A DNA stretch of 64,000 nucleotides from positions 992,001 to 1,056,000 of the forward strand of contig JASSKH010000031.1 of the NCBI GenBank assembly GCA_031763025.1, read 5' to 3'. Both the position numbers and the translations under genes were made by a program. The notes beneath the pieces were generated by a model. The model ran no database searches. It was given only the letters and a program-made list of their open reading frames with translations, and was not told where the DNA came from. Origin of the DNA: Macrocystis pyrifera. Its lineage: Eukaryota; Sar; Phaeophyceae; Laminariales; Laminariaceae. Position 1 is the first letter of the stretch; each line of letters opens with the position of its first letter. Of this stretch, positions 34,756-45,522 are shown one piece after another.

Positions 34756-35216
34756 ATGGCATGCACCGCGTGATTCTCCGCAAAATACTTTTCCATAGCG
34801 GAGTTTACCATCATCGCGCGGTCTTTGACGGATGTTTCACCGCCCTGCTTTTCATCGCGCCTCATTGAGAGAACGCGACGCAAGTCCGCTGCCGCCCGCG
34901 AGGTGTCAAATCTGTTGCTGGTGGTTGTGTAACCAGCGTGCTGCCTAACAGCGTCCAACAACTCCGAGGCGGTCATCGTAGTCTGATGCTTGTAAAATCC
35001 CTCAAAACACCGATGAATGTAATTGGGGATAAGCTGGCCCATGCTCACTTTGGAGTGCTGAACCACCCCCTGAGCGTTGGCGAGCTGCAGCCGTTCCTCA
35101 TAATCGAGGTACGCTGCGTAAAAAACACGAGAGGCCTGCTCGGTCCACACCTCTCCGTATTTCGGTGGAGTCAGAGACTCCCCTACCACCAGCGGCGTGC
35201 TTGCCGTGTGCGCCAT
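34756..35216 (-). pseudogene. gag-like ORF, 3' truncated
   Basis: Minus-strand ATG at 35,216. About 153 codons of balanced, helix-rich sequence before the insertion boundary, after which the frame only reads GTA-repeat DNA. No protease, integrase or reverse transcriptase accompanies it. The family assignment rests on the adjacent LTR-like leader. Confidence 0.45.
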
Positions 35217-35654
35217 AATCCACAGCAGTCCACCTGGACTCTACTGTAATAACGGAGAAACTGCCGCCTGACCTGTGCGTCCTCCAGCTCCCGGAGCGTC
35301 CTCCCCTGCTGTGCGCTTCAAGCCGTTTCGATCCGTCCAACGGGCCAACTGCCTTCCCAGCTGTGACCCAATACTCCGCAGCCGAAAACTCCTCCAACAG
35401 AAGTTCCGCGAATATCTAGATATTATGGCCTCTGCCAGATGATATCAGCAAGAGGGCTTCCAGCGAGGGACTCCACCAGTCTCGCTGGCCTCGCACTCAG
35501 TAAGTCTTGTTCTTAGAGCTTGTATTATCACGGAGTGATCCTCATCGGACCACGAGCCAGGTGGCTAGGGGACATCACACAGGATCCCCGGCCACTGCTC
35601 CACTCACACATGCGATTACACTGAAACCTCCACGGCTTGGTATCTTTTGGCTAC
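34756..35654 (-). mobile_element. Truncated LTR-retrotransposon insertion (LTR-like leader plus gag-like ORF)
   Basis: Absent from E1: the uninterrupted site is AGTATAAAGCTACGGTAGTA at about 30,563. In E2 the insertion is flanked by AAGC on both sides (34,752-34,755 and 35,655-35,658). On the minus strand the first ~215 bp look like an LTR (start GTAGCCAAAAGATACC, end near TTGCTGATATCA), followed by TCTGGCAGAGG, a possible primer-binding site. A reading frame then starts at 35,216: MAHTASTPLVVGESLTP, FYAAYLDYEERLQLANAQG, HRCFEGFYKHQTTM, about 153 residues, ending abruptly at the insertion edge. Its composition and position suit a gag N-terminus; this is inference, no zinc knuckle is present. 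Confidence 0.6.
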
Positions 35655-35695
35655 AAGCTACAGTAGTAGTTGAAAAATCAGTCTTTCATGCTTCT

Positions 35696-35804
35696 TATTA
35701 CGGAGGTCCATAGTTAATAGGACCTATGGTATACATGAAAACCTATATATTTACCTTTTTTTACTAACAATATTTGGTCCTATTTGCTATGGTCCCCCGG
35801 AATA
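35696..35804. mobile_element. TA-flanked MITE, copy 2 (with proven empty site)
   Basis: A 105-bp element (35,698-35,802) with inverted ends TTACGGAGGTCCATAG and CTATGGTCCCCCGGAA. E1 has the empty site at about 30,605: CTTCTTAGTTCTCGATACAG. In E2 this becomes CTTCTTA, element, TAGTTCTCGATACAG, so a single TA was duplicated on insertion. Confidence 0.95.
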
Positions 35805-36169
35805 GTTCTCGATACAGATCTCTCTAGTGGGGGCTACACGACTTGAGATGAATGCGTGTTTGTTCAAGGCTCATTGGCGACTATCGGATTAAGGCCCACA
35901 TGCCGGAACTCCCAATCACAACAGGGAAAAGGGTAGAGACCCTCTAGCGAGAGGTATCTCTGGTGGTTAGCCAGACAGCCGCGTACCACGCTGTAAAAAT
36001 GTTGAAATACTAATTCCAAGTAGTTTGTCCCCCAAAAGGTGGTAGAATAATAGGTGAGACGATGTTTGTTTGTCTGCGGCGACAATTTCGTAGTTCGGGG
36101 CGGAAATGGATGGGAACAGACGACCACGAATGCATCTTGTAGGGAAGAGGTAAGTTATATCCGCCGGAG

Positions 36170-36500
36170 GCGGTGTCACGACGGGACGGGACGATCATTT
36201 CCAACGAAAGAGATTTATCGGCGGGACGAGACGGCAATTTTTTGGTGTCACGGCGGGACGGGACGGTAATTTGTCGGTGTCACGGCGGGACGGGACGGTA
36301 ATTCTTCGCTGTCACGGCGGGACGGGACGGTAATTTGTCGGTGTCACGGCGGGATGGGACGGTAATTTCCAACGGGAGAGATTTTATCGGCGGGACGGGA
36401 CGGTAAGTAACGACGGTCAGGGATTTTGTCGTTGGGACGGGACGGCGGGACCATTTTGACGGCGATTTTACCGTCCCGTCCCATCCCGTCCCGCCGAAAT
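36170..36500 (+). repeat. Minisatellite in E2 with inverted end
   Basis: Same CACGGCGGGACGGGACGGTA units as in E1, with the inverted CCGTCCCGTCCCATCCCGTC word at 36,470. Confidence 0.9.
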
Positions 36501-38261
36501 ACCGTGATAAGCCTTGATTTTTTTGGGTTTTGTGGTCGATCGATTTTTCGATTTAGTCGCCTTTTTTTTCGTTTTCGTATACTTTTCGCGTTTTTTACCG
36601 ATTCTTAACGTTTTCCCGTAGAGTCTCGTCTTGTTTTTGTGATTGGTCGTATGCGAGCTCGCAGTACAGCAGTATGGTCCGGAGTTATAGAAGGGGACGC
36701 ACGTAAAGCACTTCTTGCATACTCGTTTTCGAAGAGTTCATTGTGTTTACCCCATTTTTTTTGCGATTTTTTCATCGTTTTTATCCGTTTTTTTTTTTTT
36801 TTTCGCGATCATCTCTCTCTGTTTTGAATATTTTCGTATTTTTTCTTGGATTTTTGATCGATCATTTTTTTCCAGTTTTAGGCTTTTTTTCGTTTTCGTT
36901 TTTGTGCCGATTCTTAACGTTTTTCCTCGGTTTCGTCCGTTTTTGGTATTTTTCTCATTCATGAGGTAGTTGTTCAGAAATATAAGCTACGACTGACTAT
37001 TCGTATGAGTTGTAGAAGGGGACGCACGTAAAGCACCGCTTGCATGTTGATTTTCGAAGAATTTACGATGTTTACCTTATTTTTGCGTTTTTTATCTTTA
37101 TCCGTTTTTTTCGCGAATATCTCGCTCAATTTTGATCATTTTCCATTTTTTGGGGGAATTTTGGTCGATAATTTTACTTATTTATTTGGCCTTTCTTAGC
37201 TTTCGTTTTTTTTTTGCCGATTCTCGTCGCTTTCGTCCGTTTTTGGTATTTTTCCCATCCGAGAGGAATTTGTTGAGAAATATAAGATACGCATGACTAT
37301 TCGTATGAATACGATATATCGCTTGTATTCACGAACGTTATGATTCGTAATTATAAGCTACACCAGACATTGACATTTTGCCAGAAAAAGGTATTTGTTC
37401 AGAAATATAAGATACGCATGACTATTCGCATGAATACGAGATATCGTGTGTATTCACGAACGTTTTTTGTTCGTAATTAATAGCCACACGAGACATTGAC
37501 ATTTTGCGAGAAAAAGGTATATCATGGCAGAAAACGTCATGTATCTTGGGTTCGGTGTGCCCTGATTACCTCGTTTTATTTGCTTGTACCGTAAACTGAC
37601 AAAAATACACTGGTGTAACGTTTGTTGTCATTTTTGTGATTCATGCGGATAATGAAAATTCCCCAGAAAACAGTATACCGCGACGGAAAACGTCATCTAA
37701 CTTGGGTTCGGTGTACTCTGATATCCTGGTCTGATTTTTTTTATACCGTAAACTGGCAAAAATACACTGGTGTACCATGTTTTTCCATTTTGTTTAGTGG
37801 GACAGTTTTTATTTTTATTTTTGCTCCTAATAGACACCCTAGAGGTAAACCTAGGGAATAGTTGAATTAATTCATCCCGGACGCTTGTAACACTCCACGT
37901 TATGAGTGCCTTCTTCCCTTTCGTTCGATTTAGACCGCGGCTAACTCGTACATTAATAGTACATACAAAGAGAAGTACAGAAGAACGCGTAGACGCCTCC
38001 CCCCAGAAAACAAATCAATTCATTCGAAGTTGTCATCCATCGCAAGTCCGCCGCACAAGCGGTTTTTCGTGGGGCGCAGCTCACCCTCCATGCGACTCGC
38101 CGAACACCTCACGGCGCTTCGCGCTTAGTGCAAGCAATGTCTGCCTGGTCGGTGAAAACCCGACGTGCTCCGTCCCGGCGTTGCAGGTATGCGAGGGTCT
38201 ATGTTCGTACAACGACCGCCATGCATGGGATGAGTACACCCCCCCCTCCCCCCCCCCCCCC

Positions 38262-38879
38262 TCGCTCGTGATGCCAAAATTGCTTTTAGTGGCCATTCAA
38301 TGCTCGTACTGCTATCCCATGCCCACTTGCCAACTTCTTAATAAAAGTGCTGGCAAACACGGGAAAATCTTCGACGCCATGACTGCACAGCCATCCCTCT
38401 GGTGTCCCCTGGCATCGAGCGGCCTTCGATGTTCTGCTTGCTATCTGATCAGCGAACCGAAGGTCGCGAACGCTTCAACAAGCCAAGCCTCTGCCTACAC
38501 GTGGTACAGAGAGGGTCTCCAATACCCCAAGGGAGCACGCGGTTGGCCCTGATGGGCGCATCTTGAAAAGGCCGGAGCGTTCTCTGGTGTTGGTGATGTC
38601 TGCGTCGCCACCCGTGACGCGTGGGATGCGGGTATGGTAGCACGTGTCACAACAACCCAAGTACAATTCGTAAGGAAGTTGACGGAATCGCACCTGAAAC
38701 CGAAAAAACTAGAAAGAAAAAACGGGATGGGCAGGGGAGCACAACAAAATGATGGAAAAAAAACGACCCCACACCCCCAAAAAGGTCATTTGGTGGAAAA
38801 ATCAAAACCGGCGGGCGGAATTTCTGCATGAAACGGACAAAAACTTGTTAGTTTTTAGTTTTTTTTAAACTTGCTTTTA
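38262..38879. other. Unassigned DNA between E2 and the plus-strand LINE
   Basis: Short frames only. It begins CTCGCTCGTGATGCCAAAAT after the C-run. It contains no recognised repeat or coding segment; the A-rich end near 38,700-38,870 may be the LINE leader. Confidence 0.35.
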
Positions 38880-40455
38880 GTAAAACCCCACCATCGAGAA
38901 AAACCACGACAGGATGGGAGGAATACTCAATAGCTAGAAAGAATGTGAAGAGATGATAGAGAAGAAAATGAAAAGGATACGGAAAGACGTAGTAAAACGA
39001 AACGAATGAAGACTTTGAGGGCAGGATGAAGCAGATGTGGGTAGGGATAAAAGGGATACTGGGCAAACAAGCAGGAGAGGCAGACACGGGAATAGCTACC
39101 GCAAGAGCATAGAGGGGTAGAATGGTATGGTGAGTAGTTGGAAGGGGAAAAGGGAAGTACCAGGTACTAGTAAAGCACTACCGAATGCCAGGAACACCCA
39201 CAGCCAACGAAACGTTCGACGCAGAATTCGAGAAGGAAATCAACGCGTGGACAATGGCGAACGTAGATGCATCAGGAAGGGAAGACAGTAGTTTAGGAGG
39301 GTTACAGAGAGAGTTCACAAGGGAAGAAGTAAATAAGTGTGTAGCTAAACTTAAGAATAGAAAAGCAGCAGGAGCAGACCAAATAATGAATGGATTTATG
39401 AAGTACGGGGGAGAAGGAATGCTTACCATGATGGTTATGTTGTATAACTGGATATGGGAAAAAGAGCACGCACCTAGGAGGTGGAGAGAAGGAATAGTAG
39501 TAAACTTATTCAAGAAAGGAGAAAATACTGACCGGGGGAACTATAGCGGGATGACGCCACTACTGTATCTGAGCACAGAAAGCTAACATTTTGTAAGATT
39601 TTGAACGATATAATGGGAACAAGGATGAAGAAGGAAGACAAAATAAGCGAAGGGCAAGCAGGGTTTAGGCCAAACCGTAGCTGCGTAGATTATGTTGTAC
39701 ACCTTAGGTCAAGGACAATCCAAGGTAGGCAACACGCGGGACTAAAAACGTACTGTTTCTTCTAAGATGTACTGAAGGCCTACGACACAGTGTGGAGAAA
39801 AGGAGTGTGGAGAAAACTGGGAAATAGGAATCAGAGGAAAGATGTGGAGAAGGATGAAAAAGATGACGGAACGTGCGAGAAGTGCTGTGATGCTGGACGG
39901 GAAAATATCGAAGTATGTTGATAGTTTACGAGGAGTTGCGCGGAGATGTACATTGTCACCTAACCTATTCAAGATATATATATTATTAACGACCTGATAG
40001 TAGCAGTCGAGGCAGCAAGACAGGGAGTCACGGTAGGGGACGATACGGTATCGGGGTTGATGTTTGCGGATGACTTTCTGGGAATATCAGAACACCTGAA
40101 GGATTGTAGAAAAACATTAGAGAAGGCGCCAGAGCACACCAGGAAACGGAGGAAGACGGCGAACGTCGAGAAATGCGCAGTAGTTGTTTGTAACAAAGAT
40201 AAGGTAAACCCTGTAAAAATTTCAGTTGCAAGTGGGGAGAAGATGAATTGCCGATCGTAGACCAGTATACATACCTTGGCGTAGAGATCTCAAAAGACTG
40301 CTCTTGGGGTACACATATAGCAAAAGTAATAGGAAAGGGTAAAGCCCACGTAGGCAATATGGATACGATCCTAACAGACTCGCACCTTGACACCAGGATT
40401 ATGAGAAGCCAGCTTCGTTGCCTTGCCGTTCAGAGGTGTGGGAGTGGGTTTTGAG
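38880..40455 (+). mobile_element. Non-LTR retrotransposon (LINE) with broken reverse transcriptase
   Basis: Reverse-transcriptase words occur in canonical order across shifting frames: KNRKAAGADQI and WREGIVVNLFKKGENTDRGN (39,350-39,545), QAGFRPNRSCVDYV (about 39,655), DVLKAYDTVWR (about 39,763), RRCTLSPNLFKIYI (about 39,940), GLMFADDFLGISE with the catalytic Asp pair (about 40,057) and DQYTYLGVEIS (about 40,260). Stops and frameshifts separate them, so it is dead. The minus-strand LINE at 27.5-29.6 kb and the fragments at 12.7, 22.0 and 58.1 kb belong to the same family. No endonuclease domain is recognisable upstream. Confidence 0.85.
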
Positions 40456-40619
40456 GTGCCGCATCTCTAGTCCGTGGAATCGGGGTTCCCATGAATTTCC
40501 CATATTTCTGCATATACGTCTCATCAGAGTGGGCTAGTGGTATGATACTGCCTTCAATAAGGTTGAAAGCCCGGTGATTACCTGGGTTCAGGTACTGGGA
40601 TCGTATTTGTAATACTTGG

Positions 40620-41106
40620 AAGGCGTATCTTAGGTGGAAAACCAGGAGTTTTCCAGAGGAGCACGAGCTTGGTCTCAGTCTCCATCCTTTGTACTATTTC
40701 CAATTGTTTTACGAGTTTCGCGTTCCCTTCCCCGGTGGCTTGGTGGGTGGTCCCCGTGCCTGTCAAGATCAATTTCGTGGGGTCAATTCTCACCGAGTAC
40801 GTGCTCATAGAGACTTTTTTCTTGCATAGAAAATTGATGAGCGGAAAGCGCGAAAGCGTGAGTTGGCTGCATTCGATGAAAATCGACGAGCAGTGGGAAT
40901 GCTGAACCCTATGCGCGACAAAAAATAAAGGCACGTACCGGGGGGGAGAAAGGACGACACCTGTGACCACGGCTTGTCCAGAAGATCGTCGAGGGTAAAA
41001 CCTCCTACGAGTGGGCTGGCAAGCAAAAGTGATGAAGAAAAATAAATAAAAAATACTTCTCCTGCATATTCCAGGTTTGGTACTATCACATTCATCAGGA
41101 TACATT
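40620..41106 (-). mobile_element. LINE fragment, minus strand, interrupted by a TRIM
   Basis: Minus-strand words MNVIVPNLEYAGE (about 41,095-41,055) and GEGNAKLVKQLEIVQRM match the region after the YLG box of the LINE at 28,340-28,450. The sequence is cut at 41,106 by the LTR element and seems to resume at 42,346 with GTTAAGATCATAC. Confidence 0.6.
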
Positions 41107-41608
41107 TGTGAAGCGGTGACCGATATTAGGGTAGTGGTAAGGGTAGTGGTAAGGGACGCAGGTGGTTCTGGCAGCTGGAAAGCAGTGCTTCGCTTCTTCT
41201 GATTTAGATCTTCTTATTGATGGCGAGAGCTGGGGAGGTGCTCTGGTAGAGAAGTGAGAGGTAGGGGGGCGGGACTCGACGCCCAGATATACTCGTCCCA
41301 CCCCACGCCACAAGCTCTCCTAAATTCCTCTTATCTGATGTACTCCTCCAGAACTTTCCTATGGCTACCGATTGTTCTTCTGCTAATATAAGAACTTCTC
41401 ACTTCGTAGTCTTATCTGCGTTAAAGAACATTGCTCTCGTCTAACGGGTTATCCGCCCTCGGGAACATTCCTGAAAGAACGTTACTCTCGACTAACGGAA
41501 TATCCGCCGGGTTAATCCATTCTTTGGATTATTCTCGTATTCGTGAGACTACAAGACTTCAACCTATTATCTATAGCTATGGCCCATGAGTACTCCACTC
41601 ATATCACA
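41107..41608 (-). repeat. TRIM LTR (3' LTR in the preferred orientation)
   Basis: 502 bp, TGTGAAGCGGTGACC to CATATCACA. It differs from the other LTR by about a dozen substitutions plus a GGGA insertion and a few small indels. Confidence 0.9.
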
Positions 41609-41838
41609 TTAGCCCACCCTGAATAGTCGTATATGCAGACCACAATATGGTCGGAGGGTGATGACAAAGTTCATCCCAAACGGCCAGGAAAAAGGTGGCC
41701 GAAGATGCGGCTATTCGAAACAAAAGAAATGAGGCTATAGACCCCCCCACATCTCGTAATAAGACCCAAACACTACGAAAAGGGGGTGTTCGCTGAGAAC
41801 AACCACTAAAAGGGAGATTCAAGGAGAGACGACGCCAG

Positions 41839-42345
41839 ATGTGAAGCGGTGACCGATATTAGGGTAGTGGTAAGGGTAGTGGTAAGGAACGCAGGTGGTT
41901 CTGGCAGCTGGAAAGCAGTGCTTCGCTTCTTCTGATTTAGATCTTCTTATTGATGGCGAGAGCTGGGGAGGGAGGTGCTCTGGTAGAGAAGTGAGAGGTA
42001 GGGGGGCGGGACTCGACGCCCATATATACTCGTCCCACCCCACGCCACAAGCTCTCCTAAATTCCTCTTACCTGATGTACTCCTCCAGAACTTTCCTATG
42101 GCTACCGGTCGTTCTTCTGCTAATATAAGAACTTCTCACTTTGTAGTCTTATCTGTGTTAAGGAACATTGCTCTCGTCTAACGGGTTATCCGCCCTCGGG
42201 AACATTCCTAAAAGAACGTTACTCTCGACTAACGGAATATCCGCCGGGTTAATCCATTCTTTGGATTATTCTCGTATTCGTGAGACTACAATACTTCAAC
42301 CTATTATCTATATCTATAGCTCATGAGTACTCCACTCGTATCACA
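41839..42345 (-). repeat. TRIM LTR (5' LTR in the preferred orientation)
   Basis: 507 bp, TGTGAAGCGGTGACC to CGTATCACA, a direct repeat of 41,107-41,608. Confidence 0.9.
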
Positions 42346-42349
42346 CATT

Positions 42350-43674
42350 GTTAAGATCATACAGGCGGGACACTTTGTATCCCTGGACAGGTTTGCCTAT
42401 TAAGTCGGTACTCGTTGGTACTCACGTGTGGTGCTTGCTTAGAGATAGAAGAAGAGCAGCTTTTTTCCTTTCGTGCACGTCTAACAACCAAAAACATCAC
42501 TATTGATATCATTAATAGTTGGAGGCAGCTTCTCTGTATTTATTTATTCATGTACGGGTATACGTACGGTCAGGGCACGATGAAGATATTATCTGCATCT
42601 ATTTGCCTTAAAAAAATCCAATGACTGTCAAGCAAGTACTCACGGCAACAGCAGCTGACTAGTGGCAACAGCAGTAGAACTCTATCATCACTATAAATAT
42701 CAACAGGCAGCAACCGGTCTACATACGATTGAGGGCGCCATGAAAAATATATGCACTTGTCATGAAATGTTTCTCTCTACGTTGAAATTAATGGCTGTCA
42801 AAAACAGTGTAAAATACTCATGGTTAGACCTATACCAACGGGAAAGCGAAGTATCAATAAAAAGTTTGAATTCCAAAGATACCCGCCAAAAAAGTTTAGA
42901 ACACGCTTCCTATGGGCACGTTCAGAAAAAAAAAAGTTCCCAACTTTTGGAAAAGCCCGAAAAAAGCAAATCTGGGGCCGATGTTGGGCCAAGATCGGCC
43001 TGAGAAAGGCCGATCTTTGGTTCGAAGCGGCGAGATTCCGAGTCCTCGACAGACATCGATCGACCAAACCAGCGATTGCGTCACGAATTCTGAACGGAGT
43101 GCGCTCGTTAGGGGCTCCGACCCACCCTTGGGTTACCGTCTTCACACAATGGCCAGTGACGTGCGGCGGGCGCTGGCCAGGCGCACGATAAAAAAACAAA
43201 TAGCCGCTGGTGTGTACAAAACAGAAGACAAAATTTCTCGATCCTCTCGAATGGCAAAAAACAGGCTTTTTTTCAGGTTTGGGAGGATACCGCAGGACGC
43301 CGCCGGCAAGCTCTCGCCCCCTAGAGCATGTATTCACTTTCTATCTTCGATGCCGTCATCTATACTCGTTGGCCTTGCCCGACACCAAGCGGGTTGACCT
43401 TGGGCTGAGTCTACATCGAGATCGAGTATCTATCGTCGCACGAGTTGATTTTTATCAGCGTGTTGACAGTTTGGAACGAGAGAAAACAAATTGCGCCCGC
43501 CTGCAGCCGTTGGAAAAAAAAGAAGGAACAATCAAACATTTTTTCCCTTTTTTCCCACAGCGGCGGTACGAGGATATTTTCGGCTTTTTCTTTGAAGCAA
43601 TATTTTTGAAAAAAAAGTTTCGGACTTCGCGTTGCCATTGGCATAGGTCTTACAGCAGCAAACTCGCGGCAACG
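42350..43674. other. Unassigned DNA with one longer ORF
   Basis: A plus-strand frame at 42,912-43,397 includes the balanced stretch MASDVRRALARRTIKKQIAA at about 43,150 and a GATCGGCC inverted pair at 42,995/43,009. I recognise no family and see no clear splice sites. It could be a gene fragment or a captured piece in a dead element. Confidence 0.25.
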
Positions 43675-43870
43675 ACAGCACTACTACTATACCTACTATT
43701 ACCAGTATTACTGCTACTACTACTGTAATACTTCACTGCTACTACACTACTACTATTTATACTATTGCTACTACTACTATTAAATACTACGTACTCTTAA
43801 TACTACGTAATACTACTACTATACTACTGTAATACTACCACTACGATGCTATTATAATAACTGCTACTAT
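43675..43870 (+). repeat. CTA/TAC microsatellite
   Basis: Imperfect TACTACTACTAT repeats. Confidence 0.9.
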
Positions 43871-44760
43871 GCCAGATGCACACCGAGACAGGAGGGGTAG
43901 AGGGAGACGGGCGGCAGAATGAGCCTGGCTCTTCAGCTCTTGCCCGCAGGTGCGATTACCTGCTGCTGAGAGCGTGCGACTGGACAACTCGCTGTTGTAG
44001 GTATGATACCTATTACGGGGGGCCATAGTAAATAGGACAAAATAATACTAGTAAAAATAGGTAAATATATGGGTTTTATGTAAACCATAGGTCCTAGTAA
44101 CTATGGACCCCCGGAATACCTAATAAATACCTGGTATACAGTATAATAGTAGATATCCGCTGCCAATTTCCCCCAGGTAGACGGACCGAGGGAGGCAGTT
44201 TTGTGGTCACATACGTGCTCTGTATGTGGTGTGTGGTCACGTACGTGCTCGGTGTAAGGTGTGTGCTGTACGTCAAAGGGCTAGGTGAAACATATATGAC
44301 TCTCGACACTCGACAGACGTATCTGATGCTGCTGTACCTGCTGCTGCTGCTTTGGTTGTTGATAAACAACCAAACAGGAAAAGGGCGGGGGATATCACAG
44401 TTATTGAGATTTGAGATTTTCATTGCAGAGAAAATTCATCGTTTCTGGAAGTGTACACAGCTCGTCGTATTGGCAGTCGGGCAGCGTGGGCTGTACGCGG
44501 TGCCGCACAGAGACAGGGGGCAGTACGGTCAGACGGGAGGCAGTATGGGCCTGGCTCTGTGGCTCTTGCCCGTTGCGATTACCTGCTGCTGAGAGCGTGC
44601 GACTGGACAACTGTCTAGGTATGCCACCAACACCTAGATACCTGTTGTCAATGTCTCCCAGGTACAGGCAAACGGAGGGAGGCAGTTTTGTGGACACGAA
44701 CGTGCTCGGTGATAGGTGTGCATCACTCTTCAAAGGGCTGGTGCAACAGATACGGTGGCC
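43870..44760 (+). repeat. Direct ~620-bp-spaced duplication
   Basis: The blocks GATTACCTGCTGCTGAGAGC, GTGCGACTGGACAACT and GGGAGGCAGTTTTGTGG occur first at 43,956, 43,974 and 44,190, and again at 44,577, 44,595 and 44,676. The first copy is interrupted by the MITE at 44,013. Confidence 0.7.
44011..44116. mobile_element. TA-flanked MITE, copy 3
   Basis: A 102-bp element (44,013-44,114) with ends TTACGGGGGGCCATAG and CTATGGACCCCCGGAA between TA dinucleotides. It is the inverted orientation of copies 1 and 2 judged by its interior (GTAAACCATAGGTCCTAGTA). Confidence 0.9.
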
Positions 44761-45522
44761 AACAGATGTGTACTGGCGTTGCTGCAGTATGTCTGCTGCT
44801 GCTACTGCTACTTCTGCTGGGGTTGAAAACATATATACAGCAAAGGAGGCTCAAAAGAGTGTTCGAGGTTGGCGGGCTATTTACTTATGAAAAAAAGTGG
44901 GGTTTTCCATGTCACCTACTCGTCTCGGCGAGGCGGAAAGCAAGCCCTTGTTTTTTTTAGCCAGCATAGCGACGTTCAATGCCCCGAGCACCACCACGGT
45001 GCTCGGCCGGGATCCAGACATGTGTCGTAATGTACCCACGGCCCCCTTGCTTGCCCCGCAGCAAAAAGTACGAGAAAGAACCCTCGGCCGCCGGAGAGCA
45101 GTATGCCAAGAAAAAAAAGAAGTATATCTTATACATCTACATATACGGACTGAAAAACCAACGAATCTGGCATTACTTTCAAGTACGTAGTCTGTCCCAA
45201 AAATCGGTGGGTGGGTGCAGTTGTCAGGGTATATTAACGTTAACATCGACCCTTCGGGTGTTCTCAGTCTTGAAGTGATTGCACGGCTGAATCAAACCCC
45301 ATCTACTATAATAGTAGTATCCATATCTGTAGTCTGCCTCACGTCAAATCCGCGTACAAGAAGCCAGACGTCCAACCCGCGTCCTCTCAATGATCTACAG
45401 TACGAGTTACTACAGTCTAGGTTTTCGTGCGGGGTATCTCGTGGGATTGCCCATATATATGGTACCGGTATATACCAACTCTGGACGGAAATATAAGGAT
45501 CATTTAGACTTGATATTAATGA
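44761..45522. other. Intergenic DNA, no gene seen
   Basis: Short frames only. One inverted word (AGCACCACCACGGTGCT at 44,986-45,002) makes a perfect small hairpin. No recognised repeat or coding signal. Confidence 0.4.

Larger units (their letters stand above)
33527..38245. mobile_element. Element E2: sister of E1 with two later insertions
   Basis: Left R2 end at 33,527-33,795, right inverted R2 end at 37,960-38,245. Colinear with E1, but 1.2 kb longer because of a longer GTA tract, an 899-bp LTR/gag insertion (34,756-35,654) and a MITE (35,698-35,802). It carries the same minisatellite and T-rich internal duplications. It ends in a C-rich run (about 38,239-38,261). No transposase. Confidence 0.65.
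41107..42345 (-). mobile_element. TRIM: miniature LTR retrotransposon
   Basis: Two direct terminal repeats, 41,107-41,608 (502 bp) and 41,839-42,345 (507 bp), about 97% alike by eye, each starting TGTGA and ending TCACA. The 230-bp interior has no coding region. The element is flanked by CATT on both sides (41,103-41,106 and 42,346-42,349). On the minus strand the first LTR is followed directly by TCTGGCGTCGTCTCTCC (candidate primer-binding site), and the other LTR is preceded by CAGGGTGGGCTAA (purine-rich), so the minus orientation is preferred. These are the defining features of terminal-repeat retrotransposons in miniature. Confidence 0.9.

Noticed and set aside
30331-34783. Poly-Val, poly-Thr and poly-Leu frames in the GTA tracts
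   Set aside because: Any frame through a GTA microsatellite is open. There are no flanking coding signals.
40525-40600. tRNA gene (GGGCTAGTGGTATGATACTG followed by CCTGGGTTCAGG)
   Set aside because: The arms do not pair into a cloverleaf. The apparent T-arm is a perfect TACCTGGGTTCAGGTA hairpin with the wrong loop size.
42912-43397. Protein-coding gene with the frame MASDVRRALARR
   Set aside because: Only one frame of moderate length, no recognised motif, no splice partners and no homologous copy in the window. Kept as an unassigned stretch only.
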